Source: Gammaproteobacteria bacterium (GTDB lineage: Bacteria > Pseudomonadota > Gammaproteobacteria > BMS3Bbin11). From it: a stretch of DNA of 9,883 bases. Positions 1 to 5,078 of this stretch are shown piece after piece; within the stretch, counting starts at the first letter, position 1, and each line of letters begins with the position of its first letter. The translations under genes were made by a program, and so were the position numbers. The DNA lies in NCBI GenBank assembly GCA_030636465.1, contig DAOVWW010000029.1, positions 1 through 9,883 of the forward strand. The letters are read 5' to 3'. Below the pieces are notes generated by a model that worked only from the letters and a program-made list of their open reading frames with translations, ran no database searches and had not been told where the DNA came from.

Positions 1-1
1 T

Positions 2-754
2 GAGATCAAGAGTTATTACCAGCCTAAGGTTGAGATGACCTCGTGTAATATAATTTCTCTTGAAGCACTTGCCCGGTGGCATCACCCAAAACTTGGCTGG
101 ATACCTCCTGATGAATTTATTCCATTGGCTGAGGAGCATGGCTTAATTGGTAAGCTGACTTCACTTATGCTTGATTTGGCTCTGACAGCTTGCGAAGAAC
201 TTATATTCAAAGGTTTCTCTCTAAATGTGGCTGTCAATATATCTGCCAAGTCCTTAGGCGGTCTTAATTTCCCAGATGAGATAAATAAGAAAGTGCAAGA
301 GCATAATCTTGATACTTCAAAGGTGGTTCTGGAAATAACTGAAAGTGCTATTACAGAAGATATTGCTAACGCACTGGATGTCATGACGCGTATTCGCATG
401 AAAGGTATCCACTTGTCGATAGATGATTTTGGCACGGGCTACTCCTCCATTGAGATGTTGCATCGGTATCCCTTTGATGAGTTGAAGGTCGATCGGTCAT
501 TTGTTAGTCAGATGATGACAGACCATGATGCAAGTGCAATAGTAGAAACCTCAATTGAGATTTCAAAAAAAATGAATATGAAAGCCGTTGCTGAAGGTGT
601 CGAGTCCAAAGAAATTTGGGCTGCCCTTCGAGCGATGGGCTGTGATGAGGCTCAGGGTGATTTTATATGCAAGGCCATACCCAAAGAAAGTATTCCAGAA
701 TGGGTATCAAATTGGAAAAAAAAGACAGCAGATCTTAAGTTACGACTGATGTGA
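2..754 (+). CDS. EAL-domain cyclic-di-GMP phosphodiesterase, C-terminal part (5' end outside window)
   Basis: The reading frame is open from base 2 and the first residues (YYQPKVE) already match the start of an EAL domain, so the gene begins upstream of the window; the ATG at 35 lies inside the domain and is not the start. EAL enzymes hydrolyse cyclic di-GMP to pGpG in the cytoplasm, lowering the second messenger that favours biofilm over motility. All signature residues are visible in the 250-residue fragment: E of the EAL motif (residue 21), N79 in VNIS, E101 in LEITES, D131-D132 in DDFGTGYSS, K152 in LKVDRSF, E188 in VAEGVE and Q208 in QGD. An active phosphodiesterase is therefore expected. 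The compact domain ending soon after it resembles RocR/PvrR/VieA-type response regulators, but any N-terminal receiver lies outside the window. The next gene starts 44 bases later in the same direction. Confidence 0.93.
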   Translation, partial: EIKSYYQPKVEMTSCNIISLEALARWHHPKLGWIPPDEFIPLAEEHGLIGKLTSLMLDLALTACEELIFKGFSLNVAVNISAKSLGGLNFPDEINKKVQEHNLDTSKVVLEITESAITEDIANALDVMTRIRMKGIHLSIDDFGTGYSSIEMLHRYPFDELKVDRSFVSQMMTDHDASAIVETSIEISKKMNMKAVAEGVESKEIWAALRAMGCDEAQGDFICKAIPKESIPEWVSNWKKKTADLKLRLM

Positions 755-798
755 GCAATTGTCGTATACCAGGGTGTTTAACGAGCTATAACCTTTAG

Positions 799-1881
799 AT
801 GGATGACAAAATGATAAATATTTGTTTAATTGGTTTCAATGTATCGATGCACAGAGCTTTAACTGTGGCGGTAGCGAACCGTGCTAAAGATATTTGTATG
901 TTAACGGAATTGGGTGACGCTGACATAGCACTTGTTGATATCGATGATCTTCAGAATGAAAGTGAATGGCGAGAGCCCTGGGAAAAGCATGAATTTAAAA
1001 TGGTTGCAGTAAGCAGCAGAAAAGATGTGCATAAAACATGTAAAAATGAATTTTGTGCTTCTTTGTCTAAGCCATTACAGTTTACCAGGATGCTTACAGT
1101 TATCAGTAATGCAGCTCATCAGGGTTTAGAAGAAATAGAGAAAATTAAAACAGGTGGCCAGGCAGGGGCTCAGGTTTCTGACCAATCTAAAGGGCATCTA
1201 TCGAAAGTGTTGCGGAGTGAGGTGTTGATAGATTCTGATTATTATCTGTTGGGACGGGTGCGGTCTGAATTCAAATCGAAATCCGCTTCGCAAGTTAGTC
1301 TGCTGCAGTTGTTTGATGGAAAAGTATGGCTAGCTATTGACAGGGTAAATAAAACAGTATTTCTCAATATCCGAGAAAGAAAACTCATGAGTCTTGCGAT
1401 TTTAGAAATTAAGGGCAGTGGGCATAAACATGATATTACCAGTGTCGAAATGGAAATAAAGCACGAACTGATATCAGAAAAACATCTTGAAAAGTTAAGC
1501 AAAGATGCCGTGTGGCAATGTGATATGGAGAAATTTATCTGGTTATTGACTAGGCTTACTGTCAGAAGTGCGGGGCTAAGTGAACTGAGCATGAATAAGC
1601 CCTATCGTTTGCGGCAGTGGCCTGATCTTACCCGCTACTCTACCAGCGAGAAAGATTTACCTCTTTCAAGTTATTGGGTTGGCTGTACAAGTACCATAGA
1701 GGATCTTGCACAGAAAATGGATTTATCTATAGATAGCATACTTCCGTTTGCCTCATGTTGTCTTACGGCCGGGTATTTAGTTGAGGAGGAGCAAGAGGAA
1801 ATAGAAATTATTCCTGAGCCAGTGAAGAAAAAGAGATTTAAAAATATTTTCTCTCAAATACTTGGCAGGCTGGCTGCATAA
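799..1881 (+). CDS. Hypothetical protein with degenerate receiver-like N-terminal domain and possible winged-helix C-terminus
   Basis: I do not recognise this 360-residue protein as a named family. Residues 1-105 have the look of a response-regulator receiver: a first strand INICLIGFN, a strand ending at D47 (ALVDIDD) where the phospho-acceptor would be, a strand KMVAVSS, and a Lys-Pro pair (K91-P92, LSKPLQ) before a final helix. The acidic pair expected after the first strand is missing, so phosphorylation is doubtful. Residues 130-290 are unassigned. Residues 300-335 (STIEDLAQKMDLS, then a helix and AGYLVEE) resemble the helix-turn-helix of a winged-helix fold. A basic tail follows. No clear Shine-Dalgarno precedes the ATG at 799; the in-frame ATG at 811, directly before INICLIG, is an alternative start. 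It sits just upstream of the GTPase gene, suggesting it is a regulator, scaffold or effector of that switch (inference). Confidence 0.8.
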   Translation: MDDKMINICLIGFNVSMHRALTVAVANRAKDICMLTELGDADIALVDIDDLQNESEWREPWEKHEFKMVAVSSRKDVHKTCKNEFCASLSKPLQFTRMLTVISNAAHQGLEEIEKIKTGGQAGAQVSDQSKGHLSKVLRSEVLIDSDYYLLGRVRSEFKSKSASQVSLLQLFDGKVWLAIDRVNKTVFLNIRERKLMSLAILEIKGSGHKHDITSVEMEIKHELISEKHLEKLSKDAVWQCDMEKFIWLLTRLTVRSAGLSELSMNKPYRLRQWPDLTRYSTSEKDLPLSSYWVGCTSTIEDLAQKMDLSIDSILPFASCCLTAGYLVEEEQEEIEIIPEPVKKKRFKNIFSQILGRLAA

Positions 1882-1885
1882 ATCG

Positions 1886-2431
1886 ATGGAAATGGATACA
1901 GCACATCTAAAAATAATTTTCGCAGGATCTGTCGGTGCAGGAAAAAGCAGTTCAATTCAGGCAATCAGTGATATAGAACTGGTAAATACTGAAGAAATTG
2001 CATCTGACGAAGTTCGGTTAATGAAAGAAACGACTACTGTCGCTATGGATTACGGGCAGATGAATCTTGAGGATGGTACTAAGTTGCACCTTTATGGAGC
2101 GCCAGGACAGAAACGATTTGATTTTATGTGGGAGATTCTGGCAGAGGGGGCTATAGGTATAATATTGCTGATAGATGATGCAGCAGCCGACCCTATGGCT
2201 GAGCTAAATGATTATCTTCAGGCCTTTAAAGGGCAGCTAAACAGCCGTTCTATGGTAATTGGCATAACACGAACAGACTTGAGTGAGAGCTATGAGCTCA
2301 ATGCATATCGTGACCTGGTATCTAGTTACGACACCCTGACTCCTGTGTTTACTGTTGATGCAAGGGAAGAGTTTCAGGTGAAAACACTTGTGCGTGCATT
2401 GTTATACCGAATGGATCCCTGGTTAAATTAG
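1886..2431 (+). CDS. Small Ras-like GTPase, MglA/Rup (COG2229-like) type
   Basis: This 181-residue single-domain P-loop GTPase belongs to the bacterial Ras-like group that works with Roadblock proteins. Motifs in order: P-loop GSVGAGKS (14-21); switch I region TTTVAMDYG (49-57); switch II YGAPGQKRF (70-78), where the usual Asp of DxxG is Gly71 while Gly74 and Gln75 remain; G4 as TRTD (128-131) instead of NKxD; and VDAR (157-160) as the G5 equivalent. Loss of the G3 Asp is characteristic of MglA-type and related prokaryotic GTPases, so it does not imply inactivity. The frame is open back to a TTG at 1862 that overlaps the upstream gene. I chose the ATG at 1886, four bases after that gene's stop, because the GTPase fold begins just after it; ATG 1892 is also possible. 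Three Roadblock-like proteins encoded downstream are the likely regulators (inference). Confidence 0.88.
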   Translation: MEMDTAHLKIIFAGSVGAGKSSSIQAISDIELVNTEEIASDEVRLMKETTTVAMDYGQMNLEDGTKLHLYGAPGQKRFDFMWEILAEGAIGIILLIDDAAADPMAELNDYLQAFKGQLNSRSMVIGITRTDLSESYELNAYRDLVSSYDTLTPVFTVDAREEFQVKTLVRALLYRMDPWLN

Positions 2432-2445
2432 TACAGCGGTGATAA

Positions 2446-3747
2446 ATGGATAGCATATTATCATTAAGAGATTATGGCGTTTGCTTTGGCAAGCGTAGGA
2501 TACTTTCGAATATCAACTTTGACATAGATGAAACGGGTATAACACATATACTGGGCCCTTGTGGTTCAGGTAAATCGACGCTTTTTCGGTCGCTAGCAGG
2601 TATGAATAATAAATCCTCATTATTTCGAACCCATGGTGAAGCATTTTATATGGGTGAAGCGCTAGGCTTGTGTGATCAACCAGTTATGCTGGAGCAGAAA
2701 CCTGCACATTTGCTGGTAAATATTTTCGAAAGTCTGGTCGCTAATCTTCCTGAGCGGGCTACTTTAGATCAACAACAGCAAAAAGCATTGGTGGTTCGTT
2801 TGCTGGACTTTTACGAGCTGCATTATTTTAATGAATTGTTAGATCAGCCAATGACCCAACTTAGTTTGGCAGATCGCAGGCTGATTCTTATATTGAGTAT
2901 TGTAGCCACTGCTCCTGCAATGATTATGCTTGATGAACCGACTGCTGGTCTTGAGGAAGAAGATGCAGACAAAATTCTGAGACTGATCGACATAATAGGG
3001 GAAAAACGTGCGGTAATGTTGGTGCAACACAACCAGCAACAGGCAAAGAAGTTGGGTGGGCGTGCCTTTCTTCTGGCAGGAGGCATAATGCAGGAAGATG
3101 GTAGCACAGAGCAGTTGTTGACAGCTCCATGTTCGGTGGCAGGTCAGGAATTTATGGGGAGTGGTACCTGTGCTACACCAGCACTTGATGCCAAGCCTGA
3201 AGAATTGGATGAAGGTTTCCTGGATCGCTACAATTCTGTTATTCCCGAGGTTTCAGCCACACCAATAAAAATTCCATTTGGTCCTCGAGGATTTCGTTGG
3301 ATTACACGTAATAGTCTGGCAGCTACACCTAGACCTGGTTTGTTAAGTGACTTGGAGCTGGATTTAAAATCACTGGCCAAGGTGAAAATAGACTGGCTGG
3401 TCTGTCTGGAAATGGAAAAAACAGTTCCAGAACAGGATGCCCGTGAGAGAGGCATCAGAATAAGACATTTACCTATTGAAGATATGCAGGTGCCGAGCGT
3501 TGAAGAAGCCAGAAAGCTTGCTGAAGAAATAAATGGGTGGTTAAAAGCAGGCAAACGCATTGCGGTGCACTGTAAAGCCGGCTTAGGTAGAACAGGTACG
3601 ATAATAGCAGTTTACTTCGTTTACACAGGCTTAACACCAGAACAGGCAATTCAAAAAGTTCGAAATGTGGAACCGCGCATGATTCAATCAAACGAACAGG
3701 AAGTTTTTATCACTAATTTTTTCGGCTACCTCAAACAGGCAAGCTGA
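2446..3747 (+). CDS. Fusion of PstB-like ABC ATPase and dual-specificity protein phosphatase
   Basis: This 433-residue protein joins two enzymes. Residues 1-230 are an ABC ATPase closest in look to phosphate-transport PstB: Walker A GPCGSGKST (37-45), Q-loop Q84 in LEQKP, Walker B MIMLDEP (159-165) with catalytic Glu164, and switch His195 in VQHN. The signature motif is degraded: LSLAD (139-143) in place of LSGGQ, which could weaken dimer-dependent hydrolysis. Residues about 275-430 are a cysteine phosphatase: the loop HCKAGLGRT (375-383) supplies Cys376 and Arg382 (CX5R), and Asp346 in PIEDM is a plausible general acid. The domain resembles small bacterial and archaeal dual-specificity phosphatases acting on phospho-Ser/Thr/Tyr or other phospho-substrates. 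No membrane permease is encoded nearby, so transport is unlikely; a regulatory ATPase coupled to dephosphorylation is inferred. GGTGAT (2438-2443) lies before the ATG. The reading frame is continuous, with no sign of frameshift. Confidence 0.92.
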   Translation: MDSILSLRDYGVCFGKRRILSNINFDIDETGITHILGPCGSGKSTLFRSLAGMNNKSSLFRTHGEAFYMGEALGLCDQPVMLEQKPAHLLVNIFESLVANLPERATLDQQQQKALVVRLLDFYELHYFNELLDQPMTQLSLADRRLILILSIVATAPAMIMLDEPTAGLEEEDADKILRLIDIIGEKRAVMLVQHNQQQAKKLGGRAFLLAGGIMQEDGSTEQLLTAPCSVAGQEFMGSGTCATPALDAKPEELDEGFLDRYNSVIPEVSATPIKIPFGPRGFRWITRNSLAATPRPGLLSDLELDLKSLAKVKIDWLVCLEMEKTVPEQDARERGIRIRHLPIEDMQVPSVEEARKLAEEINGWLKAGKRIAVHCKAGLGRTGTIIAVYFVYTGLTPEQAIQKVRNVEPRMIQSNEQEVFITNFFGYLKQAS

Positions 3748-3756
3748 TTAATACAG

Positions 3757-3771
3757 AGTCTATAATAGACT
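3757..3771. promoter_or_regulatory. Perfect palindrome overlapping a TATAAT -10-like box
   Basis: The intergenic gap before the first Roadblock gene holds AGTCTAT-A-ATAGACT, a perfect 7-bp inverted repeat around one central base. It contains TATAAT at 3761-3766, a match to the sigma-70 -10 consensus. No good -35 hexamer is found 16-18 bases upstream. With a one-base centre it is better suited as an operator for a dimeric DNA-binding protein than as an RNA hairpin. It may mark an internal promoter for the 3800-9591 genes, possibly regulated. This is inferred from sequence pattern only. Confidence 0.4.
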
Positions 3772-3785
3772 TAATTATATGTAAG

Positions 3786-3791
3786 AAGGAG
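3786..3791 (+). promoter_or_regulatory. Strong Shine-Dalgarno before first Roadblock gene
   Basis: AAGGAG lies eight bases before the ATG at 3800, in a purine-rich run that also has AAGGAA directly before the start codon. It is the strongest ribosome binding site of the first half of the window; the genes between 799 and 2446 have weak or no Shine-Dalgarno sequences. It fixes the start at 3800 and suggests higher translation of the small Roadblock proteins than of the GTPase. Confidence 0.7.
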
Positions 3792-3799
3792 AGAAGGAA

Positions 3800-4204
3800 A
3801 TGTCATTAGACGCACAATTAAATGAAGCAATAAAGAATGTCCCTGAATGTATGGCAGCAGGCTACGTAGATGTAGGCTCGGGTATGTTATTGGGATCAAA
3901 AACAGTAGATTCACATCCTGCAGAAGTGATAGATATTCTGGCTGCAGCGACAGCAGATTTATTCCAGGGGCCTAATGTTATCGCCATCGAGGACATTTTT
4001 AAGAAAGCACGAGGGTCTAAGGACAGCGATGCTCATTATTTCCAGGAAATGATGATTATGAGTGATAACCTGTTACATGTATTTATGCGCGGTAAAACCT
4101 ATGAGGATCATATAATAGCTTTTATATGCAGAAAATCAGTAAACATTGGTATGGCACTAACCAAGGCACGGATTGAGGCACCAAAACTCGAAGCCGCACT
4201 GTAA
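3800..4204 (+). CDS. Roadblock/LC7-like small protein, paralogue A
   Basis: This 134-residue protein has the alternating pattern of a Roadblock/LC7 fold: a helix, two strands around AGYVDVGSGMLLG, a long helix, strands around NVIAIEDIFK and LHVFMRG, then a final helix (VNIGMALTKAR). It aligns without gaps to the next gene product, with about 59 identities in 133 positions by hand count. The shared hallmarks are DLFQGxNV, IEDIFKxARG and HYxQEMxIM. Roadblock proteins dimerise and act as partners or GTPase-activating proteins for MglA-like GTPases; the GTPase encoded at 1886-2431 is the obvious candidate partner (inference). The assignment to the superfamily is from fold pattern and context, since the conserved blocks are not the textbook MglB ones. 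There is no signal peptide or membrane segment. Confidence 0.82.
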   Translation: MSLDAQLNEAIKNVPECMAAGYVDVGSGMLLGSKTVDSHPAEVIDILAAATADLFQGPNVIAIEDIFKKARGSKDSDAHYFQEMMIMSDNLLHVFMRGKTYEDHIIAFICRKSVNIGMALTKARIEAPKLEAAL

Positions 4205-4239
4205 TTGATGCATTCTTCCAGAACAATACAGGAGAAAAA

Positions 4240-4692
4240 ATGTCTTTAAGAGTTGAAATGTACAGGGCTATTCGGAGAATGCCAGCTTGCGTTGCTGGGG
4301 CCTACATTGATCTGAATAATAGCCAGTTACTATGCATGTTGACGATGGAAGATGATTCTGAACACGTCCTGGAAAGGTTTGTCGGTGTTGCCGAAGACCT
4401 TTTCCAGGGTTCCAATGTATTGTTGATTGAAGATATTTTTAAATCAGCCCGGGGGGTCATGGATGATACATCACATTACATTCAGGAAATGGTCATTATG
4501 AACGATGATCTCGTGCATGTATTTATTCGATGCCGCAGAAATAATAATCATATTCTTGCCTTTCTTTTTCAAAATCGCGTCAATACGATTTCATTTCTGG
4601 TCAACGCACGTTCCGAGCTTATAAAGCTGGAAGCAGCGGCGATTGCCGATTTACAGTTGAAAAATATTTCCAAACTAACGACTTCAGCGTGA
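4240..4692 (+). CDS. Roadblock/LC7-like small protein, paralogue B
   Basis: This 150-residue protein is the tandem paralogue of the product of 3800-4204. The two are collinear from residue 1 to about 133, and the C-terminal 17 residues (IADLQLKNISKLTTSA) are extra. The conserved core is DLFQGSNV, IEDIFKSARG, HYIQEMVIM and DLVHVFIR, while the strand pair near residues 18-36 has diverged more. This suggests duplication followed by specialisation, perhaps to give a heterodimer or two alternative partners for one GTPase (inference). AGGAGA at 4230-4235 sits four bases before the ATG, so translation should be good. The 35-base gap from paralogue A and 9-base gap to the next gene place it in the same operon. 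Confidence 0.82.
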   Translation: MSLRVEMYRAIRRMPACVAGAYIDLNNSQLLCMLTMEDDSEHVLERFVGVAEDLFQGSNVLLIEDIFKSARGVMDDTSHYIQEMVIMNDDLVHVFIRCRRNNNHILAFLFQNRVNTISFLVNARSELIKLEAAAIADLQLKNISKLTTSA

Positions 4693-4701
4693 GGGTAATT
4701 A

Positions 4702-5070
4702 ATGTCTGAGAAACAGGATAGAGTCAACAAAGTTCTGACTAGCTTTATAAGTCTCTCAAGTTCTATTCATGCTGCGGCTGTAATGACCCGAGATGGGGTG
4801 CCCATCGCGTCAAAGTTGCATAAGGACGTTAATGTAGACCGATTGAGTGCAATGTCTGCCTCTTTATTGTCTCTTGGTGACCGTGCAGCAAAAGATCTTA
4901 AGCAAGGTGATTTAAAGCAGGTGTTAATTGAATGTGCTGAAGGGTTCGTGGTGATGCTCAAGGTTGGTGATAACGCCGTATTATCTGTGATGTCTGAGCA
5001 GAACGCACGTTTAGGAATGCTATTGGTTGAAGCTAGAAAATCAGCAGCTATGATCGCTAAAATTGTATAG
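4702..5070 (+). CDS. Roadblock/LC7 domain protein (MglB-like)
   Basis: This 122-residue protein is a more canonical single Roadblock/LC7 domain than its two upstream neighbours. The pattern is an N-terminal helix (RVNKVLTSF), strands AAAVMTRDGVPIAS, a helix rich in Ala/Ser (DRLSAMSASLLSLGDRAA), strands KQVLIECAEGFVVMLKVG and AVLSVMS, and a last helix ARLGMLLVEARKSA. MglB-type proteins of this kind form homodimers that bind and stimulate small Ras-like GTPases; other members are subunits of signalling or motility complexes. GAGGG (4691-4695) precedes the ATG by six bases. It starts nine bases after the previous stop and ends eight bases before the reductase-globin gene, linking the GTPase module physically to the redox module. 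Confidence 0.9.
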   Translation: MSEKQDRVNKVLTSFISLSSSIHAAAVMTRDGVPIASKLHKDVNVDRLSAMSASLLSLGDRAAKDLKQGDLKQVLIECAEGFVVMLKVGDNAVLSVMSEQNARLGMLLVEARKSAAMIAKIV

Positions 5071-5078
5071 AAGCATAT

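Noticed and set aside
35..754. ATG at 35 as start of a short EAL protein
   Set aside because: The frame is open to base 2 and the residues before this Met (YYQPKVE) are part of the EAL domain, so the gene is cut by the window edge.
1242..1592. Antisense open frame inside the receiver-like protein gene
   Set aside because: It lies wholly opposite a better supported coding frame and its Ser/Leu-rich product has no recognisable domain. The other antisense frames, such as those at 82-435, 2839-3130 and 3228-3691, were rejected for the same reason.
1862..1885. TTG at 1862 as start of the GTPase
   Set aside because: It would add eight residues unlike the family and overlap the upstream gene; no Shine-Dalgarno precedes it, and an ATG at 1886 sits right before the fold.
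2446..3747. Assignment of the gene symbol pstB
   Set aside because: The signature motif is degraded, a phosphatase is fused, and no phosphate-permease genes are near.
3761..3766. Full sigma-70 promoter before the first Roadblock gene
   Set aside because: TATAAT is present but no acceptable -35 hexamer lies 16-18 bases upstream, so only the palindrome and -10-like box are reported, at low confidence.
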